Shown piece after piece: positions 10,480 to 19,137 of a stretch of 64,000 bases of DNA. How positions within the stretch are numbered: position 1 is the first letter of the stretch; every line of letters starts with the position of its first letter. The notes beneath the pieces are model-generated. The model ran no database searches, had not been told where the DNA came from, and saw only the letters and a program-made list of their open reading frames with translations. Source of the DNA: Collinsella sp. AF02-46-1 (GTDB lineage Bacteria; Actinomycetota; Coriobacteriia; Coriobacteriales; Coriobacteriaceae); assembly GCF_003465825.1 (NCBI RefSeq), contig NZ_QSBV01000014.1, positions 1 through 64,000 of the forward strand, written 5' to 3'. Made by a program: the position numbers and the translations under genes.

Positions 10480-10542
10480 TTGACCAATTTCCGAGAAATT
10501 TATCTGCAACCGTTTTCCCAGGTATTGTCTTGCTTTCACAGT

Positions 10543-10580
10543 AGAAAAAGGCACCCCGGGCTCAGTTGCCCAGGGCGCCT
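10543..10580 (-). terminator. Terminator of the zinc-ribbon membrane protein gene
   Basis: On the minus strand an imperfect GC-rich stem (GGCGCCCTGGGC paired with GCCCGGGGTGCC, 6-nt loop) is followed directly by TTTTTC. It lies 8 bp beyond the stop codon at 10588. Confidence 0.8.
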
Positions 10581-10587
10581 CGACCGA

Positions 10588-11952
10588 CTATTCGGTTTGA
10601 TTGTTTTCGGCAGCAGGATTATCGCCCGGCTCATCCGCCGGCGTGGCAACGGCATTCCAATCGGGTTCTGCAGGCGTCGCCTCGGGCGCGGGGGCCGGTG
10701 CCGGGGCAGACGTCGGTGCGGGCGACGTTGCAGGCGCAGGTGCGGGTGCCGGCTCAGGCACAGGCGCCGGCTCGGGTGCAGGCTCAGGCGCAGACTCGGG
10801 CGCGGGCTCGGGCTCGGGCGCAGGTGCCGGCGAAGCATCCGGAGCGCTGTAACCCGAAGGAGCAGACTTCTTCTCAAACGGCAGCACAAAGGTCAGGACG
10901 TCGTCCTTGTCCTCGTCGGCCCACTCGCTTGCGTAGCGCGCCACCCAATAGCCAACGGCACGATGCTTGAGCATGTTGCCAAAGACCGTAAGGAATACCG
11001 TGACAAACGCCGTCAGCACCAAGAACAATACGAGCGTAATGCCACCGCCGGTAACAAGCGCCTCAATAGCCGTAGGACGGTAGTAGTAGCTATACATACC
11101 GACAGAGGCAATGGTGCCAAAGACGAGCGTCAGGATCCATGTGATAACGTTGGCGACCAGACCCGTCAAAAACTCGGGAAGGAACGATGCGCAGAACAGC
11201 TTGGTCTTATTGTTCTTAAAGGCCGCCCAGACCTTATCGAGCGAAAACGCGCTCTCGACGCGACCGGTCACCGCAAAGTGCATCACGGCGATGTCGGCGA
11301 ACATAGTAAAGAAGACACCCAGGACCGCCGTGGCAATCATAGCCAGAACAAACAGGCCCAGCGAGCCAAATAGAGCGGCCTCAAGCGCATAGGAGCCGTA
11401 ATAAGAGTACGCACCCGCGGCACCAATTACCACGCTCTCCACCAGCGAAAGCGCTACACCAATAACGGGAATAGCCGCGATAACCTTGAGCACGCTCGAA
11501 ATAACGCCCGAAAAGACGCCAAGGCCAAACGACGTGGAACGCATCAACGGACGATCCATGCCGTCATCGACCTTGAGCGACAGATCGCGACCCCATTCGA
11601 TGCCAAAGCCAGAACCGCACGCGCTTGCCACACAGGCAGCCAAAAAGCCGAAGGCAGCCGCGATACCGCCGATAACGGGAATGAAGAGCACGAGCACCGA
11701 CACGACACAGATGAGCGCCGGCAAAAAGGCAATCTGGCACACGCGCTGCAGCACGCCCGGCGTCTTGGTCATGTCTTCAAACGCCTGAGCTACACAGCCC
11801 TTGGGCACGTTCACGTTAGGCTGAGGAGCAAACTGCTGAGGCTGAGACTGCCCCTGAGGAGCAGAGGTTGCAGCACCGGTATTAGGAGCGCCACACGCGC
11901 CACAGAACTTGTCGTTATCGCCCATGGGGGCGCCACACTGCGAACAGAACAT
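10588..11952 (-). CDS. Zinc-ribbon polytopic membrane protein with Pro/Ala/Glu-rich tail
   Basis: A 454-residue protein. The N-terminal zinc ribbon CSQCGAPMGDNDKFCGACGA (residues 3-22) has two CxxC pairs. A short Gln/Pro linker follows, then a domain with six or more hydrophobic segments (about 65-360) and a low-complexity tail of PAP/PEP repeats (about 385-430). The start has AAGGGA eight bases upstream. An earlier in-frame ATG at 12045 lacks a site. I do not recognise the membrane domain. Its architecture parallels the neighbouring zinc-ribbon DUF4234 protein, so the two may have related roles. Confidence 0.8.
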   Translation of the reverse strand: MFCSQCGAPMGDNDKFCGACGAPNTGAATSAPQGQSQPQQFAPQPNVNVPKGCVAQAFEDMTKTPGVLQRVCQIAFLPALICVVSVLVLFIPVIGGIAAAFGFLAACVASACGSGFGIEWGRDLSLKVDDGMDRPLMRSTSFGLGVFSGVISSVLKVIAAIPVIGVALSLVESVVIGAAGAYSYYGSYALEAALFGSLGLFVLAMIATAVLGVFFTMFADIAVMHFAVTGRVESAFSLDKVWAAFKNNKTKLFCASFLPEFLTGLVANVITWILTLVFGTIASVGMYSYYYRPTAIEALVTGGGITLVLFLVLTAFVTVFLTVFGNMLKHRAVGYWVARYASEWADEDKDDVLTFVLPFEKKSAPSGYSAPDASPAPAPEPEPAPESAPEPAPEPAPVPEPAPAPAPATSPAPTSAPAPAPAPEATPAEPDWNAVATPADEPGDNPAAENNQTE

Positions 11953-12102
11953 CGAAATCATCCCTTCGTATCTAGAGCGAATCACCTGGATCGCAAACGA
12001 TGTCTTTGGCAACATTATCGCCCAATGTGGGGACAAATACTCCAAGATGGCCGATTTGCAACGTAGGCGGCCTTATTCAATGATTCGAAGGGTGCGTCCG
12101 CG

Positions 12103-13125
12103 CTAGTTCGTGCCGCGGAAGCCTTTGCCCACGATCTCGGAGCTATCGACGATGGTGATGAAGGCGCCAGGGTCAATCTCGCGGGTATAGCGGCGCAGTT
12201 GCACTGCCTCGCGACGGCTCAGCACGCTCATAATCACCGTGACGCACTTGCCCGAGAAGGCGCCGTAGCCACGGCTGATCGTTGCCGTGCGGTTGAGATG
12301 CTTGACAATAAACTCCTCGACTTTTCGCGGTTCGGTGCAAATGATCGTACAGACCTTGCGCAGGTGGATGCTCTCGATAGCCTTATCGACCACGAGCGTC
12401 TTGGCAAACAGGCCAAGCACGCAGTACAGGCCGACGCGCGGGCCATACAGGAAAGCCGCGATGGTCACGATGCCGATATCGACCAGCAGCAGCGCGCGGC
12501 CAATCTCGAGCGTGGTGCGGCGTTTGAGGATCATGGCAAGAATGTCCGTGCCACCCGTCGAGGCGCCGATGTCAAAGACAATAGCGCTGCCGAGCGCCGG
12601 CAAGATGACGGCAAAGCACAGGTCGAGCCACATATCACCCGTCAGAGAGACATCGGTCGGAATGAAGAGCTCAAACAGCGAGACGTAGGCCGAAAGCGCA
12701 AACGAGGCAAAGACGCTCCACAGAATCGCCTTGCGCTCCAAAAAGATAAAGCCCAGAACGACCAGGACCGCGTTGATAATCCACATAAAGACGCCGACGG
12801 GCAGGGTCGGGAACAGCGTGGAAAGAATGACCGACACGCCCGAGGTGCCGCCGAAGGCAAAGTGATTGGGGGTTTTAAAGGCCACGATGGCGAACGCCGT
12901 GAGAATCAGGCCCAGATTGAGCTCGGCAAAAAAGCGCGGAAAGCCTGGCTCCTGGCTGCGCTTGCGGCCGGCGCGCTCGCCACGTTCGATATCCTCGCGA
13001 CCGACCACGCGCTCCATCGGCACCACCGGAGGACGATGCACCTCCTCGGCGGCACGCGACGCCGCCTCTGCCGCAGCGGCCTCAATCGCCCATGCTTTGC
13101 TTTCGGTCTCGTGTTCGTCGGCCAT
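12103..13125 (-). CDS. YitT family membrane protein (DUF161-DUF2179)
   Basis: A 340-residue protein. A polar, Glu/Ala/Arg-rich N-terminal extension of about 65 residues precedes five or six membrane segments that begin AELNLGLILTAFAIVAFKTP and contain FGGTSGVSVIL and DIGASTGGTDILAMIL. The C-terminal soluble DUF2179 domain (about 255-340) includes LNRTATISRGYGAFSGK and ends near VDSSEIVGKGF. YitT proteins are widespread in Gram-positives, and their transport or regulatory role is unresolved. GAGGGG lies upstream of the ATG. It seems to be transcribed alone. Confidence 0.9.
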   Translation of the reverse strand: MADEHETESKAWAIEAAAAEAASRAAEEVHRPPVVPMERVVGREDIERGERAGRKRSQEPGFPRFFAELNLGLILTAFAIVAFKTPNHFAFGGTSGVSVILSTLFPTLPVGVFMWIINAVLVVLGFIFLERKAILWSVFASFALSAYVSLFELFIPTDVSLTGDMWLDLCFAVILPALGSAIVFDIGASTGGTDILAMILKRRTTLEIGRALLLVDIGIVTIAAFLYGPRVGLYCVLGLFAKTLVVDKAIESIHLRKVCTIICTEPRKVEEFIVKHLNRTATISRGYGAFSGKCVTVIMSVLSRREAVQLRRYTREIDPGAFITIVDSSEIVGKGFRGTN

Positions 13126-13237
13126 TACGGCAACCCCTCGTTAACAATTTGGAAACAATGCGCCCATTAGGGTAACGCGGAACGTGGGGATTGCAACCCT
13201 TAGTTAGACGAGCGGTATGACTACATCGGGTGCGTAC

Positions 13238-13279
13238 AAAAACGGCCGGCCACGCTTTTGCTTGCGCGGTCGGCCGTTT
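13238..13279 (-). terminator. Terminator of the Asp23 cassette
   Basis: A long stem built on AAACGGCCG / CGGCCGTTT, with the loop around 13256-13262. On the minus strand it is followed by TTTTTG. It lies about 50 bp beyond the asp23 stop codon. Confidence 0.75.
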
Positions 13280-13294
13280 AACGTTTTCGCAGAT

Positions 13295-13331
13295 AAAACC
13301 TGCCAAAATAAACATCTCTTTTTGGTAGGTT
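13295..13331. repeat. Stop-codon-abutting stem-loop repeat, copy 1 (ACCTGCC stem)
   Basis: The left arm AAAACCTGCCAAAA (13295-13308) pairs with TTTTGGTAGGTT (13320-13331), with one mismatch and an 11-nt loop TAAACATCTCT. The right arm overlaps the reverse-strand stop codon of the Asp23 gene (13330-13332). It belongs to a family with further copies near 15.9, 18.2, 42.8, 56.3 and 58.6 kb. Confidence 0.75.
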
Positions 13332-13851
13332 ACTCGTGCTGGCTGGTACGGTGCTCGTACTCCTCGGGGGTGATGACATCCTCGATGCGCAGGTTGACGC
13401 CTGCCACCTCAAGGCCGGTCATCGCGGCAAGACGCTCGGTGACGCGCGCCTTAACGTCGTCAAAGATCGCAGGCGCATAGGCGCCGTACTCGATGATGAC
13501 CGAGATGTTGACAACCACGCGGTTGTCGTCGGTGACCTCGACCGTCACGCCCTTGGTCAGGTTCTCGGCACCAAACTGCTCCTGCACAAAGTGCATGAGG
13601 TTGCCCTTCATGCCCAGAACGTGCGACACCTCGCGGGTGGCCATGGCGACGATCTTCTCAATCACGCCGTTGGAATATGTCAGCGAGTCCTCGGACTCGT
13701 CCGCCTCCTCGTCATCCTCGTCCGCCTCGTCTTCGGACTCCGCCTCGACGAGCGCCTCGTCCTCGAGCGTTACGTCCTCCGCCTCGGCGGCGACGGCCTC
13801 GTTCGTCTCGAGCTCGGTATCGGCCACATCGACCTTCGTGTTAAAAGCCAT
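13330..13851 (-). CDS. Asp23/Gls24 family envelope stress protein
   Basis: A 173-residue protein. The first ~65 residues are very acidic, with a run rich in Glu and Asp (about 40-58). The remainder is an Asp23 domain: YSNGVIEKIVAMATREVSHV, KGVTVEVTDDNRVVVNISVI and AVNLRIEDVITPEE. In staphylococci Asp23 is tethered to the membrane by AmaP, encoded two genes upstream here. The role is a soluble partner at the membrane in cell-envelope stress. It is the last gene of the amaP-DUF2273-asp23 operon. GGAGGAACC precedes the ATG. Confidence 0.92.
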   Translation of the reverse strand: MAFNTKVDVADTELETNEAVAAEAEDVTLEDEALVEAESEDEADEDDEEADESEDSLTYSNGVIEKIVAMATREVSHVLGMKGNLMHFVQEQFGAENLTKGVTVEVTDDNRVVVNISVIIEYGAYAPAIFDDVKARVTERLAAMTGLEVAGVNLRIEDVITPEEYEHRTSQHE

Positions 13852-13895
13852 GGTTCCTCCTTATGCCTGCCACGGATGCGACAGTCGAATACATA

Positions 13896-14273
13896 TTAGC
13901 GGCCGCTAAACAGACGGCCGAAGAAGTTAACGATACCGTTCTCGCCGTCGCGAATCTGGCCGATCACGGCGCCGATCAGCACAAAGAATGCGATGACGAG
14001 CGTGTCCCACAGGCCCAACGTAAGTACCAGCACGGCGAGGATAAAGCCTGCCACGGCGCCGAGCGTAGTGTTGGGGTGGCGCACGGCGTAGCTCCAGATA
14101 GCAGCGCCCGTACCTTTGATGAGACCCATGGCCTCGTCAAAGTCGTTGGCGGCGCTGTCGTGCTGCTCGCCGGCCTCGGGCTTGGTGTCGGCGGACTCGC
14201 CTGCCGGCATAGCGTTCTGATCGATCGTCAGGCGCGGCGTGCGGGCGGTCTTGTCTTGGTTGGTATCACTCAC
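13896..14273 (-). CDS. DUF2273 small membrane protein of the Asp23 cassette
   Basis: A 125-residue protein with a polar N-terminal ~55 residues. Two hydrophobic segments follow (about 68-105, containing TTLGAVAGFILAVLVLTLGL) and then the family end GENGIVNFFGRLFSGR. I place the start at GTG 14273, because GGAGG lies just upstream and the gene then overlaps the end of amaP by eight bases, a sign of translational coupling. DUF2273 genes sit beside amaP and asp23 in many Gram-positives. The molecular role is unknown. Confidence 0.88.
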   Translation of the reverse strand: MSDTNQDKTARTPRLTIDQNAMPAGESADTKPEAGEQHDSAANDFDEAMGLIKGTGAAIWSYAVRHPNTTLGAVAGFILAVLVLTLGLWDTLVIAFFVLIGAVIGQIRDGENGIVNFFGRLFSGR

Positions 14274-14811
14274 CGGAAACCTCCACGGTCTGGACGGTAG
14301 TCTTGGACGGCAAAAAGCGAACGCGCGCAGTCGTGCCCGGCGTACCGAGCATGGTGTCGCAGGCCTCCTCGATACGCTGCTGCATCGCGGTTGCAAGGGA
14401 AGCCACATCGTGATCGACGAGTGCGATGGCGTCGACCTTAAAACGGACGTGCGACTCGTCGGAGCCCTGGACGCGCGCATCGATATGCTCGACCATCACG
14501 CGGTCGTCGCGCTCAGCCGCAGCACGGGCGCACGAGGAAAGCGCTGCGAGCGTGACCTCGATATTGCGCTCCCCCGCCGGATGCACGCAGGACGGCTCGC
14601 GACGCGCGAACATCAAGCGGAAAAAACCGATGAGCACGCCAAGCGCCACGATGGCGGCGCACACCGTAACGACGACGCGAGGCATGGTGTCACGCAATAG
14701 CAGCATAAAGCGATACGTATACGGTCCCCAGAACTGGCAGACAAGCGTACCCAGCGCCACGATGGCGGCGGCAAGATACACGATCGCTAGGGCTCGTTTG
14801 AGTACGCGCAC
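14266..14811 (-). CDS. amaP: AmaP, alkaline shock response membrane anchor protein
   Basis: A 181-residue protein with two hydrophobic segments near the N-terminus (LAIVYLAAAIVALGTLVCQF and VVTVCAAIVALGVLIGFF). A soluble domain with the family pattern VTLAALSSCARAAAER, VRFKVDAIALVDHDVASLAT and a final VQTVEVSGE follows. AmaP anchors Asp23 to the membrane. The frame opens further upstream, but GAAGGGAG precedes the GTG at 14811 and the N-terminus then matches the family. It is the first gene of a three-gene operon. Confidence 0.85.
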   Translation of the reverse strand: MRVLKRALAIVYLAAAIVALGTLVCQFWGPYTYRFMLLLRDTMPRVVVTVCAAIVALGVLIGFFRLMFARREPSCVHPAGERNIEVTLAALSSCARAAAERDDRVMVEHIDARVQGSDESHVRFKVDAIALVDHDVASLATAMQQRIEEACDTMLGTPGTTARVRFLPSKTTVQTVEVSGE

Positions 14812-14860
14812 GCGCGCTCCCTTCAGGTTTCGGTCCACAGAATGCAAAACGATTCGCATC

Positions 14861-14866
14861 ATTATA
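14861..14866 (-). promoter_or_regulatory. Candidate -10 box of the amaP operon
   Basis: On the minus strand a perfect TATAAT lies about 50 bp before the amaP start, right after the yebC terminator hairpin. No good -35 box is visible, so the call is tentative. Confidence 0.35.
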
Positions 14867-14907
14867 AAAGAGCCGGGTCCGGTGCCATACGCACGCGGAT
14901 CCGGCTC
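14866..14907 (-). terminator. Terminator of yebC
   Basis: On the minus strand GAGCCGGATCCG pairs with CGGACCCGGCTC (one mismatch, 14-nt loop) and is followed by TTTTAT. It lies about 70 bp beyond the yebC stop codon. Confidence 0.75.
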
Positions 14908-14976
14908 ATCTATTCCACGAGGCTTGCATGCTCGCTTCATTATGCCCAGATATGCACGGCTTAACCCGTGCAGGCG

Positions 14977-15783
14977 CTACTCCTCCTCGAGGGCAGCGAT
15001 GACCTCGTCGGTCATGTCCATGGTGCTGTAGACGTCCTGGACGTCGTCGAGCTCCTCGAGACGGTCGATGAGGCGCTGAACCTTCTTGGCGTCGGTACCG
15101 GAGACCTCGGTCGGGGTGGTCGGAACCATGGTGGTCTCGGAACCCTTGACCTGGACGCCCTGCTCCTCGAGTGCCTTGGAGACAGCCATGACGTCGTTAG
15201 CAGCGGTCCAGACGATCCACTCCTCGCCGGCGTCCTCGTAGTCCTCGCCACCGGCCTCGGCGATGGCCATCATGAACTCATCCTCGTCACCGGCAGCACC
15301 GTTGGCGATCATGGTCTCCTTCTTGGCGTTCTCGTCCAGGATCTCCTTGGCGACGACGATCTGGCCCTTGCGCTCAAACTGGAAGGCGACGGAGCCGGAG
15401 GTGCCCAAGTTGCCACCAGCGTGGGAGAAGGCGGAACGGACATCGGCGGCAGTACGGTTGCGGTTGTCGGTCAGGCAGTCAACATAGACGGCGACACCGG
15501 CGGGACCATAGCCCTCGTACACGATGTTCTCGTAGACGGCGGCATCGGCACCCGAACCAAAGGCCTTGTCGATAGCGGACTTGATCTTGTCCTTGGGCAT
15601 GGACTGAGCCTTGGCCTTAGCAACGGCAGCGGCGAGGCTGGCGTTGTTCTCGGGCAGCGGGTCACCGCCGAGACGGGCAGCAACGGTGATGTTGCGGCTC
15701 AGCTTGGAGAAGAGGGCGGAACGCTTGGCGTCCTGCGCGCCCTTACGATGCTTGGTTGTGGCCCACTTAGAGTGTCCGGACAT
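14977..15783 (-). CDS. yebC: YebC/PmpR family protein
   Basis: A 268-residue protein opening with the family hallmark MSGHSKWATTKHRKGAQDAKR, followed by ITVAARLGGDPLPENN, MPKDKIKSAIDKAF and the central VYEGYGPAGVAVYVDCLTDN and AGGNLGTSGSVAFQFERKG. The family was described as transcriptional regulators. More recent work also links members to relief of ribosome stalling. The protein is slightly longer than the usual ~245 residues, with an insertion around 175-195. It has its own terminator downstream. Confidence 0.95.
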   Translation of the reverse strand: MSGHSKWATTKHRKGAQDAKRSALFSKLSRNITVAARLGGDPLPENNASLAAAVAKAKAQSMPKDKIKSAIDKAFGSGADAAVYENIVYEGYGPAGVAVYVDCLTDNRNRTAADVRSAFSHAGGNLGTSGSVAFQFERKGQIVVAKEILDENAKKETMIANGAAGDEDEFMMAIAEAGGEDYEDAGEEWIVWTAANDVMAVSKALEEQGVQVKGSETTMVPTTPTEVSGTDAKKVQRLIDRLEELDDVQDVYSTMDMTDEVIAALEEE

Positions 15784-15913
15784 ACGTGTCTCCTATCGGT
15801 TTTGACCTAAAGCCCAGCGCAGATGCTCGGGCAATATAAACAAACGTCGTTATGATATACCTACTGGCCTGCGAGATAAACCCCAAAATGAAGGCGTCGT
15901 GATGATGCCATCC

Positions 15914-15948
15914 TTTGGTGCAAAGCAACCTGTCCCCTTTGCACCAAA
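15914..15948. repeat. Stop-codon-abutting stem-loop repeat, copy 2 (TTTGGTGCAAAG stem)
   Basis: A perfect 12-bp stem TTTGGTGCAAAG / CTTTGCACCAAA with an 11-nt loop CAACCTGTCCC. The right arm ends directly before the reverse-strand stop codon (15949-15951) of the DUF6020-like gene. Confidence 0.8.
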
Positions 15949-18132
15949 TTAGGACCAGAGAAGGTCGCTGCGAGTGATGGTGGCACCGATGGCAAAGGGC
16001 ATGCAGGCGATAACCGGATACAGGTAGCGCATATAGGTCGAACCGTTGCAGGGACCGATCAGACACACGGCGAGCACGCCCAGCAGCGGCACCCAAATGG
16101 CCAGCCCGCGCCACGAATGGCGGCGCAACAGGTAGACCACCACGGCGATCATAATCCACACATAGGTGGCCGAGCTCATGGTGAGCGAGATAAACGGAAT
16201 GCGCTGCACCGCCACGCGATACAGGTTGATCAGGTGGTCGCACCAGCGCACAACCTTGCTATCGACCGGATGGAAGTCAAAGTACTTGAGGTTATCGGGC
16301 TTCGCCATAATCTCGGCACTGCGCGCCGTGCTGTAGACCCACGCATCGCGGGCACTCGGATAAAAGTAGCCGTAGTAGTTATTGATGAGCGCCGAGATGT
16401 AGCACTCGGGATCCTTTTTGAACATCTGCGCCCAGACCTCAAAATAGGCCTTGATGTCCTCCTGCGAGGCGTACTCGTTAAAGCAATTTTTGACGGCGTC
16501 CGACTTATCCGGGTTGTAGCGGCGGCCCAGATTGTCGTACTTGAGCACACGGTCGATCACGGCACGCTCATCGTCGGTCACCAAGCCGTCGCAAGGAGCC
16601 TCCACGATAGTACCGTCCTCCTTAACCGTAGGGTTGACACCCGAGTTGAGGCCGTCGTGCTTTTGGACGAAACGAGCCGTCTGCTGGAACGGAATCGAGA
16701 GGATTTCGCGCTTGGAACCAGGCGTGATATCGTGCGCCGGCATAAAGACCTTGGCGAAGTACATATTAGAGGCAAGGCAGAGAGCAAGCACCGCAAGAAC
16801 TCCCACCCAGCGGAAACGCGGGATGGCGCCCGAAGGCGCAGCACCAGCCTGCTTGACTGCGCGACGAGCCGCATGCGCGTCCCATGCGCAAAACGCCGCC
16901 GCGATTACGCATGCCGCCAGGGGAAACACCAGGCCGCCGTTGCGCAGAAACGTGGAACCCATGGCGCCCAGAGCGAGCAGCAGCCAGTCGTGGCGCGCAA
17001 AGAGCACGGGCCTCTGTTCGCCCGCACGCTCGGCATTGGCATCGCGACGGGGCAGGCCGCAGGCCACGAGCTTCACGGTCTGCACCAACAGCACCAAAAA
17101 CGCGTCGGCAAACAGCACATCTTTGGTAAGCAGGGCCGCGTAGTTGGAGAACATGGGCATAAACACAAAGAACAGCAAAATCACGCCGCGGACCGGCAGG
17201 CTCACGCCCAGTTTGCGCAGCGACGAGATGGAATAGGCCATGCAGGCGGCCGTAATGACGAACTGAGCGCAGGTGTAGATGGCAAGACCTGCGTTGGCGC
17301 TGTTGAACAGTGAAAGCCCCAGCTGGACGCACGAACCGATGATAGCCGTGTGCGCCACGGGGTGATGTCCGTTGAGCAACACATTGGGATTGAGCAGACG
17401 CAGGTAGTCACTCGTGCCGTTGGGGTAGTTGAACCACTGGCGAATCTGCGCACCCGTATCTCCCATAAAAAGGCCGGGCAGCGAAGCGATAAGCGTGGGC
17501 GCCCAGGCAATCACAAGCACCAGGAAGGGCCCGGCAAAGGGATGGACCGAGAGCACGGCGTGAGCCACACGCCATACGCGGCCAAAGTGCGCTTCGGAAA
17601 ACGGAATGCGCCGAGAGCTCAGCCAATCTAGACACTCAAAAGCCAGGTAGAAGGCAACGACCGCCAAGAGCATCCAGCCCGCACCGCCTATCCAGGCGCA
17701 GATGATGCGGGCCTTGTCGCCGAGCACAATCTCGGCAGAATCGGTGAGGTCGTAGCTGCGGCCAAACACCATGCAGACGGCAAAGAACAGCGACGGAAGG
17801 ATCACCGAAGGACGCCAAGCATCGCCGCGGCCAAAGAATACGTAGCGAAACGGCAGCGTGAGCAGGCAGGCAAGCGCAAGCAGCATGACCGCGTCGGTAT
17901 GGCCGGCAAACGAGAGGAGCACCTCGTAGCACACGTACAGCATGCCCGAGGCTTTGGGGTCAATCGCCAAGACTGCGTTGCTCGACACCGGGGCGGGATC
18001 GATGGAAAACGCCGTGGTCGCCAACAGCGCGAGCAGAAATGCGATGAGCGTCTGCTTGGCGGGGTAGCGCTTAAACCAGACGATGCGGGCAGCGTCGCGC
18101 GCAGCCGTTGTGGAGAGGTCGGAATCCTTCAC
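15949..18132 (-). CDS. Large polytopic membrane protein, DUF6020-like
   Basis: A 727-residue integral membrane protein with roughly a dozen hydrophobic segments. After an N-terminal polar tail comes the first helix (TLIAFLLALLATTAF). Conserved-looking loops are GDTGAQIRQWFNYPNGTSDY and NGHHPVAHTAIIGSCVQ. A large hydrophilic domain (about 475-610) carries EYASQEDIKAYFEVWAQMF, and terminal helices include YMRYLYPVIACMPFAIG. The pattern resembles GT-C-fold, polyprenyl-sugar-dependent transferases, and I recall similar actinobacterial proteins filed as DUF6020. A role in cell-surface glycosylation is an inference. Its 3' end abuts a stem-loop repeat. Confidence 0.7.
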   Translation of the reverse strand: MKDSDLSTTAARDAARIVWFKRYPAKQTLIAFLLALLATTAFSIDPAPVSSNAVLAIDPKASGMLYVCYEVLLSFAGHTDAVMLLALACLLTLPFRYVFFGRGDAWRPSVILPSLFFAVCMVFGRSYDLTDSAEIVLGDKARIICAWIGGAGWMLLAVVAFYLAFECLDWLSSRRIPFSEAHFGRVWRVAHAVLSVHPFAGPFLVLVIAWAPTLIASLPGLFMGDTGAQIRQWFNYPNGTSDYLRLLNPNVLLNGHHPVAHTAIIGSCVQLGLSLFNSANAGLAIYTCAQFVITAACMAYSISSLRKLGVSLPVRGVILLFFVFMPMFSNYAALLTKDVLFADAFLVLLVQTVKLVACGLPRRDANAERAGEQRPVLFARHDWLLLALGAMGSTFLRNGGLVFPLAACVIAAAFCAWDAHAARRAVKQAGAAPSGAIPRFRWVGVLAVLALCLASNMYFAKVFMPAHDITPGSKREILSIPFQQTARFVQKHDGLNSGVNPTVKEDGTIVEAPCDGLVTDDERAVIDRVLKYDNLGRRYNPDKSDAVKNCFNEYASQEDIKAYFEVWAQMFKKDPECYISALINNYYGYFYPSARDAWVYSTARSAEIMAKPDNLKYFDFHPVDSKVVRWCDHLINLYRVAVQRIPFISLTMSSATYVWIMIAVVVYLLRRHSWRGLAIWVPLLGVLAVCLIGPCNGSTYMRYLYPVIACMPFAIGATITRSDLLWS

Positions 18133-18171
18133 AGTCCGAAAGCCTTTCTAGAAACCTATCAAACTCGGCAA

Positions 18172-18208
18172 AACCACCACAAAGGTGCCTGTCCCCTTTG
18201 TGGTGGTT
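18172..18208. repeat. Stop-codon-abutting stem-loop repeat, copy 3 (AACCACCACAAAG stem)
   Basis: A perfect 13-bp stem AACCACCACAAAG / CTTTGTGGTGGTT with an 11-nt loop GTGCCTGTCCC. The right arm overlaps the reverse-strand stop codon of lgt (18207-18209). Confidence 0.8.
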
Positions 18209-19028
18209 AGGCGTCGAGGTAGATGCGCTGGGGGCGATTGCGGTGTCGGGCGAAGATGATGAGCACCAGGCCGGCAATCACGAGCGGCAAACTCAGCAGC
18301 TGGCCCATGGTGATAACGCCTCCCAGCAGATAGCCCAGCTGGGCATCGGGCACGCGCACAAACTCAATCAAAAAGCGAACGATGCCGTAGCCCATCACAA
18401 AGACGCCCATAAACGTACCCTGGGGCAGCAGCGGTTTTTTGCGACTGAGCACCTGCAGGATGCAGAAGAGCACAATGCCCTCAAGAAACGCCTCGTAGAG
18501 CTGGGAGGGATGGCGCGGCATATTGCCCGCGGTGCCGCCAAAGACCACACCCCAGGGCAGATCGGTCGGCTTACCCCACAGCTCACCGTTTACGAAGTTG
18601 GCGCAGCGTCCCAGGCACAGCGCCAGCGGAGCGCCGATAACGGCAAGGTCGGCGATGGTCCAGGCGTCGAGCTTATACATGCGACACACGATGATGCCGC
18701 CCAAGATGCCGCCGACCAGGCCACCGTGGAAGCTCATGCCGCCCTCGTTGGTGGCAAAGATCTCGAGCGGGTGGGTCCAATAGTAGCCATCGCCGTAAAA
18801 GACGACGTAAAACAGGCGCGCGCCGATGATGAGGCCAAAGACCGCGCCGACCACGACGCTCGTCAGGTCATCAATCGTAATGTCGAAGCCCCAACGACGC
18901 TGTGTGCGGTACATAACGACCGCCGTGAGCAGGGCGCCGACCACGTAGGCCAGGCCGTACCAGTAGATAATGATGGGGCCCGCCGAGATAGCGACGGGAT
19001 CAAGCATATGGTAGAGGTCGTTGAGCAT
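18207..19028 (-). CDS. lgt: Prolipoprotein diacylglyceryl transferase Lgt
   Basis: A 273-residue membrane enzyme that transfers diacylglycerol from phosphatidylglycerol to the lipobox cysteine of prolipoproteins, the first step of lipoprotein maturation. Family motifs are IYWYGLAYVVG, GARLFYVVFY, GGMSFHGGLVGG, the signature GRCANFVNGELWGKPTD, and MPRHPSQLYEAFLEG. The chosen ATG (19028) has GGGGGATCG upstream. An earlier ATG at 19055 is less likely. The substrate-binding lipoprotein at 42.9 kb is an expected client. Confidence 0.97.
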   Translation of the reverse strand: MLNDLYHMLDPVAISAGPIIIYWYGLAYVVGALLTAVVMYRTQRRWGFDITIDDLTSVVVGAVFGLIIGARLFYVVFYGDGYYWTHPLEIFATNEGGMSFHGGLVGGILGGIIVCRMYKLDAWTIADLAVIGAPLALCLGRCANFVNGELWGKPTDLPWGVVFGGTAGNMPRHPSQLYEAFLEGIVLFCILQVLSRKKPLLPQGTFMGVFVMGYGIVRFLIEFVRVPDAQLGYLLGGVITMGQLLSLPLVIAGLVLIIFARHRNRPQRIYLDA

Positions 19029-19137
19029 ATCGATCCCCCTGCTCCCTACATACAAATGCGGCCGCGGGCCTTACGCTCGCAGCCGCATATTTGGACGTAA
19101 CGTCTATGCGGAGCGTACCGTCCGCAGCTTTCGCATC

